Positions 53,414-61,802 of a stretch of 64,000 nt of DNA are shown here, piece after piece (the stretch's first letter is position 1; each line of letters starts with the position of its first letter). The stretch is from Acidimicrobiaceae bacterium (lineage in GTDB: Bacteria > Actinomycetota > Acidimicrobiia > Acidimicrobiales > Bog-793), in NCBI GenBank assembly GCA_025464005.1, contig JAODBO010000083.1, forward strand, positions 51,546 to 115,545, written 5' to 3'. The translations under genes and the position numbers were made by a program. The notes under the pieces were generated by a model that was given only the letters and a program-made list of their open reading frames with translations, ran no database searches and was not told where the DNA came from.

Positions 53414-54054
53414 AGCTCTCCCTCTTCGGCCATGTGCGCTCGGAGCTTGCCCATAGCGGTCCGGATCCGTGTCTTTGCCGTCCCGAGCGGGATCGACTCG
53501 TGTGCGCTGACCTCCGCGGCCGTGTAGCCATAGCCCGCCGCAAGGACGAGAGCACGCTGCTGCTCGGGCGCGAGGAGAGCCAGTGCGGCTCGCAGACCGG
53601 GAATGGCGAGCGCCGCGTCGAACGGAGCGTCGCTGGCGATATCGGCTCCGGTCATGCGGCCGAGCTCGTCGGGTCCGACCGGGACGGCGCGCCGTACCCG
53701 GATCGCGTCGACGGCGAGGTTGCGCGTGATCGTGAGCACCCAGGCCGCCACCGGGGCACGCCGCGGGTCGAACACCGCCGCGTGGCGCCACACCCGGACG
53801 AGCGCCTCCTGGGCCACGTCCTCGGCCATCCCGGGGTCGCCGAGCATCGAGAGCGCCAGACCGTAGACACGCCGCTGGTAGCGCCGGACGAAAGCTACGG
53901 CGGCGTGCTCGTCTCCGGCAGCCATGCCCGCGACGAGCGCCTCATCGGGCACCTCGTCGGCGCCGACATGATGCTGGCGCTTGGCCTGGTCCCGCCGCGT
54001 CACGCGCACGGGTCGGCAGTCGCCGGTCGTCGCGGCCGAACACGATCCAGACAC
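53410..54054 (-). CDS. ECF sigma factor (SigK-like group)
   Basis: A 214-residue ECF sigma-70 protein. Region 2 contains FVRRYQRRVYGLALSMLGDP and AEDVAQEALVRVWRHAAVFD, with AAWVLTITRNLAVDAIRVRR. Region 4 contains LLAPEQQRALVLAAGYGYTA and EVSAHESIPLGTAKTRI. The pairing with an RskA-like gene supports a SigK-type assignment. GTG starts at 54054 and 54003 are both possible; about the first 25 residues are not conserved. Confidence 0.87.
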   Translation of the reverse strand: MSGSCSAATTGDCRPVRVTRRDQAKRQHHVGADEVPDEALVAGMAAGDEHAAVAFVRRYQRRVYGLALSMLGDPGMAEDVAQEALVRVWRHAAVFDPRRAPVAAWVLTITRNLAVDAIRVRRAVPVGPDELGRMTGADIASDAPFDAALAIPGLRAALALLAPEQQRALVLAAGYGYTAAEVSAHESIPLGTAKTRIRTAMGKLRAHMAEEGEL

Positions 54055-54151
54055 CGTGCCAACAAGTCGATTCCTTCTCCGCGCACTTGCATAGCCGTAC
54101 TACGGGCGAGCGGGGCGGAGGGATTGCGCCCGTCCCGTCTCGTCGATGGCG

Positions 54152-54364
54152 TCAGCGACGCTGCGGTATCGGATCCGGCCGATAGAGCCCGCCCGAGTGA
54201 ACGTCGCAGGCGGTCACCAGTCGTGCAGTTCCCTTCAGCGGCTGGAAGTGCCCTCGCCACTCCACGGGACCCGGGCAGCTCACGGGCCGCCCTCCCTCGT
54301 CCTCTACGTACCTGAAGCATCGGCCCGGCTGGGTGCTGAATATCTCGTCTAAGCGGTTCTTCAC
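54152..54364 (-). CDS. Small Cys-rich protein, possible zinc binder
   Basis: A 70-residue protein with Cys at about residues 15, 29 and 52 plus His residues (GRCFRYVEDEGG, SCPGPVEWRGHF, ACDVHSGG). The spacing suggests a metal site. The GTG at 54364 is one choice; a GTG at 54400 would add 12 residues. Not recognised. It follows the lipoprotein gene on the same strand. Confidence 0.5.
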   Translation of the reverse strand: MKNRLDEIFSTQPGRCFRYVEDEGGRPVSCPGPVEWRGHFQPLKGTARLVTACDVHSGGLYRPDPIPQRR

Positions 54365-54419
54365 GCTTCCATGATCCCACGCGGAGGCCCTGGTGGACAC
54401 GCGCGAGTTTACGTGCGAG

Positions 54420-54980
54420 TCACGATCCGTTCACCGGGAGGCCGAGCGCCTTGCGCAGCGACCTGCCGGAGGCGTTGGCGGTCGTCGCCGCTTGGACGAA
54501 GGCGCCCTGCCAGCTCGAGAAGTCGAAGGACCTGCTCCCCCAGTTGCTCTCGAGATCCTCGAGCCCCTGCCAGACCGTGTTGTCGTCGAGCGCGACCGTG
54601 TACATGTCCTTGGCCACGCCAGACGACGCGGACCGGCGCAGGGCGTAGAGCTGGCGTCCCGAGCGCGCCACCGCGGCCGCGGCCGGCGCGACAAAGGCCT
54701 GGACCTCGGCCGACGTCGTCCCGGGGCTGAGGACCGCGAGGCGCTTCGAGAACTTGGCGAACGCCGCGTCGCTCGGCCCCACGATCGCGAGGAACCTCTT
54801 GCGCACTGTCGCCAACGGGAGCGGCACGACCTTCGGCGGCTGGGTCGTCGTCGCTCGGTCCGAGCTCGCCGGGCCGGTCGGGCCGCCGCAGGCGGTGGCG
54901 ACGAGACCTGCCGCCGTGCAGAGCGTCACGGCGAGGCCGGCCCGTGTCCCGCCAGTCGTCACCGGTCGCGTCGAGCTCAC
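54420..54980 (-). CDS. Putative lipoprotein, unknown
   Basis: A 186-residue protein. A basic N terminus and hydrophobic segment end in the lipobox LVATAC-GG (Cys near residue 31), then a Thr/Pro linker. The mature part is mainly helical (ATVRKRFLAIVGPSDAAFAKF, SWQGAFVQAATTANASGRSL). The GTG at 54980 lies 11 bases after the zinc-ribbon gene stop, preceded by GAGG, so it is in that operon. Function unknown. Confidence 0.72.
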   Translation of the reverse strand: MSSTRPVTTGGTRAGLAVTLCTAAGLVATACGGPTGPASSDRATTTQPPKVVPLPLATVRKRFLAIVGPSDAAFAKFSKRLAVLSPGTTSAEVQAFVAPAAAAVARSGRQLYALRRSASSGVAKDMYTVALDDNTVWQGLEDLESNWGSRSFDFSSWQGAFVQAATTANASGRSLRKALGLPVNGS

Positions 54981-54991
54981 GGAGAGCCTCC

Positions 54992-55753
54992 TCAAGGTAC
55001 GAGGATCCGGCCGCACTGCTCGCAATGGGCGATCGTGGCTTCGGGAAGGTGCCGCAGCCGGTCGATCTCGGTCGCAGGAAGGCTCAGATGGCAGCCCGAG
55101 CAGGCTCCCCGCACGAGCCGTGCGACGCCGACGCCGTCGAGGCGGCTGCGCAGGCGCTCGTACTCGGAGAGCAGCTCCGGCGGGACGGCGCCCGCGAGGG
55201 GCTCGCGCCGGGCGCCCGACTCCACCAGCTCCGCGTCGACCTCGGCGGCGGCCGCTGCGAGCCGTGTGGCTGCATCCCCGCGCTCTTGGTCCAGGCCGTC
55301 ACGCTCGCCACCGAGGCGCGCCAGCTCGACATCGATCGGCTCGCTCAGCTCGAGCACCTCGAGCTCGTGCTCCTCGAGCTCGGACCGGCGTCGGGTCAGC
55401 GACTCGATCTCGACGGCCATGGCCTCCTGGTCCCGGTAGGAGGCGGCCGCGCCCGAGCGGGAGCGCTCCTCGATGGCCGCGACGCGAGCCACCACCTCCG
55501 CCGTCTCGAGCTCGAGCTCGGCTTCGCGGCCAGCCAGCTCGGCGCGCTGTTGGTCGACGGCGCGCCGCGAGCTCGCCAGTGCCGCGATCCGAGCGTCGAG
55601 GGCCTCGAGCGCTGCCTGCTCGGGAAGGTGGCGGCGGCGGTGGGTCAGCTGATCGAAGTGGACATCCTCGTCCTGGAGCGCGAGCAGCCGGGCGAGCGCG
55701 GAGCTCTCGGTGCTCGTATCGCTTCCAGCACCTTCGGGATTCCCCTCGCTCAT
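54992..55753 (-). CDS. Coiled-coil zinc-ribbon protein (C4-type, DUF164-like)
   Basis: A 253-residue protein. A long coiled-coil arm covers residues about 25-195 (ALASSRRAVDQQRAELAGRE, EIESLTRRRSELEEHELEVL). It is followed by a C-terminal C4 zinc ribbon (GACSGCHLSLPATE and AHCEQCGRIL). Similar proteins occur in most actinobacteria and may bind nucleic acid. The ATG at 55753 lies ten bases after the inositol-phosphatase stop, so they are co-transcribed. The longer ORF inside that gene was rejected. Confidence 0.87.
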   Translation of the reverse strand: MSEGNPEGAGSDTSTESSALARLLALQDEDVHFDQLTHRRRHLPEQAALEALDARIAALASSRRAVDQQRAELAGREAELELETAEVVARVAAIEERSRSGAAASYRDQEAMAVEIESLTRRRSELEEHELEVLELSEPIDVELARLGGERDGLDQERGDAATRLAAAAAEVDAELVESGARREPLAGAVPPELLSEYERLRSRLDGVGVARLVRGACSGCHLSLPATEIDRLRHLPEATIAHCEQCGRILVP

Positions 55754-55763
55754 CCGGCGGAGG

Positions 55764-56528
55764 CTACCGGCTGGCGGGGCGCGCCGCCGCCGAGCGCTCG
55801 GCGAGCAGCTGGTCGAGGAGCGCCGGGGTCGCTGCGGCGACGGGGCTGCGCCACTCGGCCGCGTCGCGCACGACGAGGTCCCGGTCGATCGCGTCCGCCG
55901 CGACGGCTCCGGCCTCCTGACAGACGAGCAGGCCGCCGAGGTAGTCCCAGGGCCCCCCGTGGGCTTCGTCGACGCAGTCGACGAAGCCGTCCAGAGCACC
56001 CTCGGCGACGGCGCAGAGATCGAGCGCGACGGCCCCGAGGGACCGGTACTGGCGCCAGCCGAGGTGCCGGGAGGGGTAGCCGGAGAGACCGATGATCGAG
56101 CGGCGGAGCTCACTGGCGCCGGAGGGCTCGATGGCGCGCCCGTCACGGCGCGCGCCCCTGTCCCGGACCGCCTCGTAGCGGGCGCCGGTGGCCTGGTTGA
56201 CCACCAGGGCGACGAGCGGGCCCTCGGCATCGAGCACGCAGACGCTCGTCGCATACCAGGGAAGGCCTCTCGAAGCGTTCGTCGAGCCGTCGACTGGATC
56301 CACCACCGCGAGCAGCGGCCGGTCGGGCTCGTGGACGCCGGACTCCTCGCTCAGCACGGCGAGACCGGCGCCGAGCAGCAGCTCGAGCGCCACCGAGTCG
56401 GCTGCCAGATCGCTCCGGTACTGGCCTTCCCGAGTTCCAGCGAGGCTCCAGTCGTCGAGCCTGGAGAGCGCCGACGCGACGGCCTCCGATGCCGCGTTCA
56501 GCACCGCGAGCAGCGCGTCCACGTCCAC
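55764..56528 (-). CDS. Inositol monophosphatase family protein
   Basis: A 254-residue phosphatase of the FIG superfamily. The metal motif LLAVVDPVDGSTNASRGLPWY (DPVDGSTN) and VLSEESG (Glu ligand) are visible. The C-terminal motif is changed: GGPWDYLGGLLVCQEAGAV supplies the second Asp. It dephosphorylates inositol-1-phosphate, histidinol phosphate or PAP; the substrate is not fixed. A leaderless -10 (TAGCCT, eight bases before the GTG) stands upstream. First gene of the operon with the zinc-ribbon and lipoprotein genes. Confidence 0.86.
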   Translation of the reverse strand: MDVDALLAVLNAASEAVASALSRLDDWSLAGTREGQYRSDLAADSVALELLLGAGLAVLSEESGVHEPDRPLLAVVDPVDGSTNASRGLPWYATSVCVLDAEGPLVALVVNQATGARYEAVRDRGARRDGRAIEPSGASELRRSIIGLSGYPSRHLGWRQYRSLGAVALDLCAVAEGALDGFVDCVDEAHGGPWDYLGGLLVCQEAGAVAADAIDRDLVVRDAAEWRSPVAAATPALLDQLLAERSAAARPASR

Positions 56529-56536
56529 GACGGGCG

Positions 56537-56542
56537 AGGCTA
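56537..56542 (-). promoter_or_regulatory. -10 element (TAGCCT) for the inositol-phosphatase operon
   Basis: On the minus strand TAGCCT lies eight bases before the GTG at 56528, giving a leaderless or near-leaderless transcript. Confidence 0.4.
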
Positions 56543-56565
56543 CCGGGCGAGGGCTCGCCGAGGCC

Positions 56566-56571
56566 TACACT
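56566..56571 (+). promoter_or_regulatory. -10 element (TACACT) for the gene at 56582
   Basis: TACACT ends ten bases before the ATG at 56582, giving a predicted 5' leader of about three bases. Confidence 0.35.
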
Positions 56572-56581
56572 CGCGCCTGAG

Positions 56582-57142
56582 ATGGCCGTCATCGACGTCG
56601 CTGGGTACGTGACCGAGCTGAAGGACCACGCGGTCGACCACGGCTTCCACGTGCACGACGAGCGCCACTTCGTCGAGACGTACTCGCTGCGCCAGTTCTG
56701 GGAGGTCGACCTGCACCCCGAGGAGGGCTGTGGGGGTCCGATCGACCTCCACCTCGCCCTCGAGGTGGACCCGCGGACGCTGCTCGACTTCGAGGACGCC
56801 GTCGTCGCGCTTCCCGACGACGTCGAGCCGCCCGACAAGTGGTCGTTCCCGCTCACCTTCACCTGGGGCGTTCCACCCCTTCCCAACGGGCCTGACCTCC
56901 TCAGGTTGGCGATCGACCTCGCCGGGGTCGGCGGGGTGGACCTGCCGCTCGAGATCTCGGCGACCGACTCGTTCGGCTCGGTCACCGACCCGCCGGTGCG
57001 TCGCCTGACGATCGTGGCACGCGAGGACGTCTCGCTCGCGAGGGTGCTTGCGGGCGAGGAACTGCTCTGCGACACCTTCGATCGAGCGCTCGCCGTGAGC
57101 AGGTTCCTGCTCGAGGCAGCCCCCGCGTGGCTCGGTGAGTGA
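56582..57142 (+). CDS. Conserved actinobacterial hypothetical protein
   Basis: A 186-residue soluble protein without membrane segments. It opens AVIDVAGYVTELKDHAVDHG and contains ETYSLRQFWEVDLHPEEGCG and FPLTFTWGVPPLPNG. I recall similar unnamed proteins in related genomes but know no function. The ATG is preceded by a -10-like TACACT ten bases away. It diverges from the inositol-phosphatase operon. Confidence 0.72.
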   Translation: MAVIDVAGYVTELKDHAVDHGFHVHDERHFVETYSLRQFWEVDLHPEEGCGGPIDLHLALEVDPRTLLDFEDAVVALPDDVEPPDKWSFPLTFTWGVPPLPNGPDLLRLAIDLAGVGGVDLPLEISATDSFGSVTDPPVRRLTIVAREDVSLARVLAGEELLCDTFDRALAVSRFLLEAAPAWLGE

Positions 57143-57151
57143 CGCTGGAAC

Positions 57152-57550
57152 GTGACGGTGCGGGCGCTCGCGACACGGCGGTTCCCGCGGCGAGCTAGGC
57201 GTCTCGGTGCTGTTCTGGCCACGACGGGAGCGCTCGGCCTGGCGCTCAGCGGCTGCGGCGGGAGCGGCTCCGACGCCCTCGGGCACAAGGCGTGTGTCGA
57301 GGTGTCGCGTTCGCTGCGCACCTATGCGGCCGCGGCGAGTGCTCCCAGTCCCGCAAGAGCGGCGGCGGATCGTGGCGTGGCCCTGTCGGAGCTGCGGGAC
57401 GCACTCCAGCCGGCTGCGCTCGCGGGGAGCTCCGACGGCCAGTGGCAGGCGCTCGAGGCGACGCTGTCGGAGAGCTCGCGCGTCCCGGAGTCGGATCTCG
57501 TCATCGCGCTCACCGCTCAGTGCGCCCAGACCCTCAGCCACGGCAGCTGA
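57152..57550 (+). CDS. Putative lipoprotein, unknown
   Basis: A 132-residue protein. The basic N terminus and hydrophobic segment end in the lipobox LALSGC (Cys near residue 35), followed by GGSGSDALGHKACVEVSRSL. The mature part is helical and Ala/Ser-rich, with two further Cys that may pair. A GTG start lies nine bases after the previous stop, suggesting an operon. Family not recognised. Confidence 0.7.
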   Translation: MTVRALATRRFPRRARRLGAVLATTGALGLALSGCGGSGSDALGHKACVEVSRSLRTYAAAASAPSPARAAADRGVALSELRDALQPAALAGSSDGQWQALEATLSESSRVPESDLVIALTAQCAQTLSHGS

Positions 57551-57574
57551 GAGAGCGGCGTAGCCGACTCGCCG

Positions 57575-58471
57575 TTAGATCGAGTGGCGGGCCTCGTCGT
57601 CCCAGAGCTTGATGCCGCCGAGTATCCCGGCGACGTTGTCGACGATCACGAAGCGATCGTCGACGTGGCCCTGTGCGTGGCGGGCGTTGCCGCCTCCGAT
57701 GTAGCAGGTGTCGAAGTTCAACAGCACATGAAAGTTGTCGAGCGCCTCGAGAAGCCGCTTGCGCCATTTCGACATGCCGACGCGCTGCAAGGTCGCGTCA
57801 CCGAGCTGCTCGTTGTAGGTCTGGTTCTTGCGGAACGGTGCGTGGGCGAGCTCGAGGTGGGGCGCGACGCTCCCGTCGAGGAACAGCCCGGTGCCGACGC
57901 CCGTCCCGAGCGTGACGACGAGCTCGAGCCCGGTACCCGAGATCACGGCGAGACCTTGGAGGTCCGCGTCGTTCGCGACCCGAACGGGCCGGGAGAGGCG
58001 CTCCGCGAGCACGTCCGCGATCTGGAAGCCGGTCCAGGCCTTCACCAGCGAGCTTACGACGGGCGAGCCCGGCCCGGACTCGGTCACGAAGTGCGGCGCC
58101 GTCAGCACCCGCCCCTGGCGCACGACGCCGGGGAAGCCGACCGAGACCCGGTCGAAGGCCGGGAGCGGCTTGACGAGGGCCACCACCACCTCGACGAAAG
58201 CGTCGGGCGCAAGGGGGTACGTGGTCGGCACGCGCACGCGATCGGCCACCATGCGACCCTCGGCGTCGAGCACCGACGCCTTGAGGCCTGTGCCGCCGAC
58301 GTCGACCGCCAGCGTCAAGGGGCTGATCGGCGTCCGGGACCAGCCGGGCCCGTCCCCCTGCGCCTCGCTCCCCTGGGCGCTCTCCTGCGCCGGACCACCA
58401 GTTGCCGCCGGCTCAGCCGCGACAGCATCCGGCTCGGAGCGGGCCTTGCGGTCACCGTCGCCGTCGGTCAT
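57575..58471 (-). CDS. ROK-family sugar kinase (polyphosphate glucokinase-like)
   Basis: A 298-residue protein. After a disordered Glu/Gly/Ala-rich N terminus (residues 1-48) comes the phosphate motif LTLAVDVGGTGLKASVLDAEG, then SVGFPGVVRQGRV, NDADLQGLAV and VVTLGTGVGTGLFLDG. These are ROK signatures; the segment order resembles polyphosphate/ATP glucokinases. Coupled to pepA by an ATGA overlap. Substrate inferred, not proven. The last 40 residues form a unique C-terminal segment. Confidence 0.8.
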   Translation of the reverse strand: MTDGDGDRKARSEPDAVAAEPAATGGPAQESAQGSEAQGDGPGWSRTPISPLTLAVDVGGTGLKASVLDAEGRMVADRVRVPTTYPLAPDAFVEVVVALVKPLPAFDRVSVGFPGVVRQGRVLTAPHFVTESGPGSPVVSSLVKAWTGFQIADVLAERLSRPVRVANDADLQGLAVISGTGLELVVTLGTGVGTGLFLDGSVAPHLELAHAPFRKNQTYNEQLGDATLQRVGMSKWRKRLLEALDNFHVLLNFDTCYIGGGNARHAQGHVDDRFVIVDNVAGILGGIKLWDDEARHSI

Positions 58472-59982
58472 CGCAGCACCTCCGTGCCCGTCGCCCGGCC
58501 CTCGACGGTCCCGCCCAGCGCCGCGTACTGTCCTAGCAGCTCGAGCAGGGTGCGCACACCGAAACCGGTGGCGCCCTTGCGCCGGTAGCCCTTGTCCTCC
58601 TCCGAGCGCGCCGGTCCGGCGATGTCGAGATGGACCCACGGCGTCGTCCCGACGAACTCCTCGAGCAGCAGTCCCGCCGACAGCGCGCCCGCTTGGCCGG
58701 GCGTCCCGATGTTCTTCATGTCGGCGATCTCGGATTCGATGTGGCTCCGGTAGCCCGCCGGGAGCGGCAGGTGCCAGGAGGGCTCTCCCGCTCCCCGTGA
58801 CGCCTCCCCGACCGCAGCGACGAGGCGGTCGTCGTTGCCCATCAAGCCGGCGATCAGCACGCCGAGTGCAGTGACGCATGCTCCGGTGAGCGTGGCGAGG
58901 TCGATGATCGCGTCCGGCGCCTCCTCGGCTGCGAGGCTCAATGCGTCGGCGAGGACGAGCCTGCCCTCGGCGTCGGTGTTGAGCACCTCGATCGTCTTTC
59001 CGTTGCGCGCGCGCAGCACGTCGCCCGGCTTGGTGGCCCGACCGCCGGGCATGTTCTCGGTCATCGCCATGAAGCCGACGACGCGCACCTTGACGTCGAG
59101 GCGCCGACAAGCGGCGAGCGTCGCCAGCACCGCCGCGGCGCCGCTCATGTCCGTTTTCATCGTCATCATCCCGTTCGCGGGCTTCAACGACAGACCGCCC
59201 GAGTCGAAGGTGATGCCCTTGCCGACGAGCACGACCGTGGGGGGCGGACCTGAGATGCCCGACGACTCGGGCACGTACTCCAGCCGCACAAGGCGCGGCG
59301 GCTCGGCCGAGCCGCGCGCCACGGCGAGGATGCCGCCGAGTCGCTCGGCGGCGATCTCGTCCTCGTCCATCACCCGGATAACGAGCCCCTCGTGCTCGGC
59401 CACCTCGCGCGCCTTGTCGGCGAAGCTGCTCGGCGTGCAGTCCGCTGCCGGGGTGTTCACGAGGTCGCGCGCGAGCGCGACCGCCTCGGCGACGACCTCG
59501 GCTCGCGCCACCCCGCGGAACATGTCGTCGATCTCGAGCCCGACGAGCTCGATCCGCGCGATGTGGCCGTCGGGGGCCTCGGACCGGTAGCGGTCGTAGC
59601 TGTACCCGGCGAGTAGCGCCCCCTCTGCCACCGCGCCGCCAACCTGAGCCACCTCGAGGCCCGGCGCGACGACGCCGGTGAGGTCGATCGCGAGCGAGCG
59701 CATGTGCGAAGCGGCGCGTGCCACAGCCGCGCCCGCCCGCCGCAGCGCCTCGCGGTCCACCCGATCGCGCTCCCCGAGGCCGACGAGGATCTCGATCGGA
59801 GAACTCGGGCCGGCGCTGCCGAGCACGAGCGTCGTGGCGAGCTTGGCCTCGAAGCCCCGGCGGCGGCACTGCTCGAGGTCAATCTCGAGGTCCGGGGACG
59901 CGGCCTCGAGATCTGCATAGACGGCGAATGCCACGGCCTCGACGTCGTCGGTGCGGTTCAATGCTGCGCTCACGATGCTCAT
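58468..59982 (-). CDS. pepA: Leucyl aminopeptidase (M17)
   Basis: A 504-residue cytosolic aminopeptidase. Metal ligands and active residues are in LVGKGITFDSGGLSLKP, MKTDMSGAAAVLATLAAC and the M17 signature NTDAEGRLVLADALSLA. The ATG at 59982 follows AAGGAG at ten bases. It removes N-terminal amino acids from peptides. The longer ORF upstream lies over the cobalamin adenosyltransferase gene and was dropped. It is followed by the ROK kinase. Confidence 0.93.
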   Translation of the reverse strand: MSIVSAALNRTDDVEAVAFAVYADLEAASPDLEIDLEQCRRRGFEAKLATTLVLGSAGPSSPIEILVGLGERDRVDREALRRAGAAVARAASHMRSLAIDLTGVVAPGLEVAQVGGAVAEGALLAGYSYDRYRSEAPDGHIARIELVGLEIDDMFRGVARAEVVAEAVALARDLVNTPAADCTPSSFADKAREVAEHEGLVIRVMDEDEIAAERLGGILAVARGSAEPPRLVRLEYVPESSGISGPPPTVVLVGKGITFDSGGLSLKPANGMMTMKTDMSGAAAVLATLAACRRLDVKVRVVGFMAMTENMPGGRATKPGDVLRARNGKTIEVLNTDAEGRLVLADALSLAAEEAPDAIIDLATLTGACVTALGVLIAGLMGNDDRLVAAVGEASRGAGEPSWHLPLPAGYRSHIESEIADMKNIGTPGQAGALSAGLLLEEFVGTTPWVHLDIAGPARSEEDKGYRRKGATGFGVRTLLELLGQYAALGGTVEGRATGTEVLR

Positions 59983-60025
59983 GAACTGCGTCGCTCCTTC
60001 TCGGTGCCCAATGGATTGCGGTTGA

Positions 60026-60610
60026 TCAGCTCGTGCCTTCGCCCGACGGCAGGTGCAGCGGGGCGGCGTCCCGGGCCCGGAGGTGCTCGCCCTCGTGGAC
60101 GCGCGCCAACACCCAGCAGAGGTCGGAGAGGCGGTTGAGGTAGGGACAGACGAGGGAAGGCTCGTCGCCTTGGGACAGCTCGAGACCCACGGCAAGCCGC
60201 TCCGCCCGGCGGACGACCGTTCGGGCGAGGTCGAGCGCGGCCGAGCACCTCGTGCCCCCCGGCACGGCGAAGCCGCGGTCGAGCTCGAGCTGCGCGCTGA
60301 GCGAGTCGATCGTGGTCTCGAGCATCTCGATCATCGCCGGAGTGACCGAGGTCGTCCCGGCCACGAGATCCGCACGACGACCGGGGCTCGTCGCCACCTC
60401 GGCCATGAGGATCCAGAGATCGCGCTGCACCCCGACGAGAACCGCGTCGAGCTCACCCTCGGCAGGAGCCTCGGCCCTTGCCAGGCCGAGGACGGCCTGT
60501 GCCTCGTCAACGGTGCCGTTCACCTCGATCGGGAGGCTGTCCTTGGCGACGCGACCGCCCGCGCGCAGGTCCGTCGTGCCGTCGTCCCCGCGCCGGGTGT
60601 AGATCCTCAC
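60026..60610 (-). CDS. PduO-type cob(I)alamin adenosyltransferase
   Basis: A 194-residue enzyme that makes adenosylcobalamin from cob(I)alamin and ATP. The ATP-binding N terminus is IYTRRGDDGTTDLRAGGRVA. FAVPGGTRCSAALDLARTVVRRAER and YLNRLSDLCWVLARV are family motifs. The GTG start overlaps the stop of the phosphodiesterase-like gene by four bases. No cobalamin riboswitch or B12-dependent enzyme gene is close by. Confidence 0.9.
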   Translation of the reverse strand: MRIYTRRGDDGTTDLRAGGRVAKDSLPIEVNGTVDEAQAVLGLARAEAPAEGELDAVLVGVQRDLWILMAEVATSPGRRADLVAGTTSVTPAMIEMLETTIDSLSAQLELDRGFAVPGGTRCSAALDLARTVVRRAERLAVGLELSQGDEPSLVCPYLNRLSDLCWVLARVHEGEHLRARDAAPLHLPSGEGTS

Positions 60611-61767
60611 GGGGTCCCGGCGAGCAGTGGCACGAGCATCTCGGCGGGTGTAAGCGAGCCGTGCCGTGCGACGAGGCGCAGCTCGCCCGTGTCCGACGGG
60701 TCGAAGAACGCCACGGGCTCCCTCGCGACGAGGGCGACGTCGCCGAGCCGGGCGGCGATCTCGGGCGATGGAGAAGGGCCGAGCCATCGCTCCGCGAGCA
60801 TCTCGGCCCGCGTGCGCACCCAGGCGACGTCACCGTAGAGATCCCGGCAGCTCTCCGCGACGGCCTCGCACGCGCCCTCGCGGGTGTGCAGCCAGCGGAA
60901 CCGGCCCTCGCCCGAGAACTGCACGACGTCGCGCGCCACCTCGTCGTCGAGCTCGATCGGCGGTCCGAGCACCTCGACCTGGCCGTGATCGGCGGTCACG
61001 ACGAGCGCGGCGCCGCTGGGCAAGGTCGCGAGCACGTCCCCGACGAGGCGGTCCACGAACCGCAGCTCGGCGTCGTAGTGCTCGCCGAGCCCTTTGTCGT
61101 GGGCGACCTTGTCGATCCCGTCGTAGTACGCGTAGACGAAGGGCTCGCCGGCTCGCAGCTGGGCGCGGACCTCCACCGGCAGGCTCGACGGGACTCGCCA
61201 GCCCGCCAGGTGGACGTCGGGCAGGTGGGCATCGGTGAAGCCCGTGTCGGCGAACTCCGCGCGTGACACGACCGGGGAGCGCCGTCCGAGAAAGGGCGCG
61301 TGGGTCTGGAAGCTCCTCGGCGGTACGGCGGCGCGCGCGTCGCCGTGGGGCGTCGTCCACTTCAAGACGTTCAGCACACCGGCGGCCAGCGCGATCCGGT
61401 AGCCGACGATCCCGTGCACCGACGGCGCCGTACCGGTGGTGAGCGAGGTAAGCGCAGTGGCGGTCGTCGTCGGGGCGACCGACGTGACGGGGCCGCCGGC
61501 GAGCGATGCCAGGGTCGGGGCGTTGCGGCGCCGCTCGGAGAGCTGGTCCCATCCGAGACCGTCGAGCACGAGCAGGACCACCTGGCGCGCCTCGAAGGCG
61601 ACCGGCGCCAACCACGTCGGCGCCGAGAAGTGCTCGCCGCGACGCAACAGCGTGGGGACTACCTCGCTCAGGCACGCGCCGCCGTAATCGGGCAGCAGGG
61701 GCTGCGCGGCGTCGGCCGCGCGACTTGCGATCGCGCCCCGTGCCGCCTCGTTCATCGGCCCGAGCAT
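60607..61767 (-). CDS. Alkaline phosphatase superfamily (NPP-type) phosphodiesterase
   Basis: A 386-residue protein of the nucleotide pyrophosphatase/phosphodiesterase group. Metal ligands lie in VLLVLDGLGWDQLSERR, the nucleophile Thr in SVAPTTTATALTSLTTGT, YAYYDGIDKVAHDKG, and VVTADHGQVEV (HxD-type). No signal peptide is visible, so it should act in the cytoplasm. ATG starts at 61767 and 61755 are both possible. It is coupled to the adenosyltransferase gene by a four-base overlap. Confidence 0.87.
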   Translation of the reverse strand: MLGPMNEAARGAIASRAADAAQPLLPDYGGACLSEVVPTLLRRGEHFSAPTWLAPVAFEARQVVLLVLDGLGWDQLSERRRNAPTLASLAGGPVTSVAPTTTATALTSLTTGTAPSVHGIVGYRIALAAGVLNVLKWTTPHGDARAAVPPRSFQTHAPFLGRRSPVVSRAEFADTGFTDAHLPDVHLAGWRVPSSLPVEVRAQLRAGEPFVYAYYDGIDKVAHDKGLGEHYDAELRFVDRLVGDVLATLPSGAALVVTADHGQVEVLGPPIELDDEVARDVVQFSGEGRFRWLHTREGACEAVAESCRDLYGDVAWVRTRAEMLAERWLGPSPSPEIAARLGDVALVAREPVAFFDPSDTGELRLVARHGSLTPAEMLVPLLAGTP

Positions 61768-61789
61768 ACGGCGGTCGTCGGCGCGGCCG

Positions 61790-61796
61790 TAGCATA
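61790..61796. promoter_or_regulatory. Overlapping divergent -10 elements (TAGCAT / TATGCT)
   Basis: The sequence TAGCATA gives TAGCAT on the plus strand, seven bases before the Rrf2 ATG, and TATGCT on the minus strand, 23 bases before the phosphodiesterase ATG. The two promoters share one element and cannot both be occupied. Confidence 0.55.
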
Positions 61797-61802
61797 GGGG
61801 CC

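Noticed and set aside
58472..59869. Upstream 466-codon part of the 764-codon frame ending at 57575.
   Set aside because: It is the wrong frame of pepA, with Arg/Gly-rich composition; the ROK gene starts at 58471.
60026..60030. A cobalamin riboswitch near the adenosyltransferase gene.
   Set aside because: The gene starts by overlap with its upstream neighbour, and no B12-box-like sequence was found upstream of the operon.
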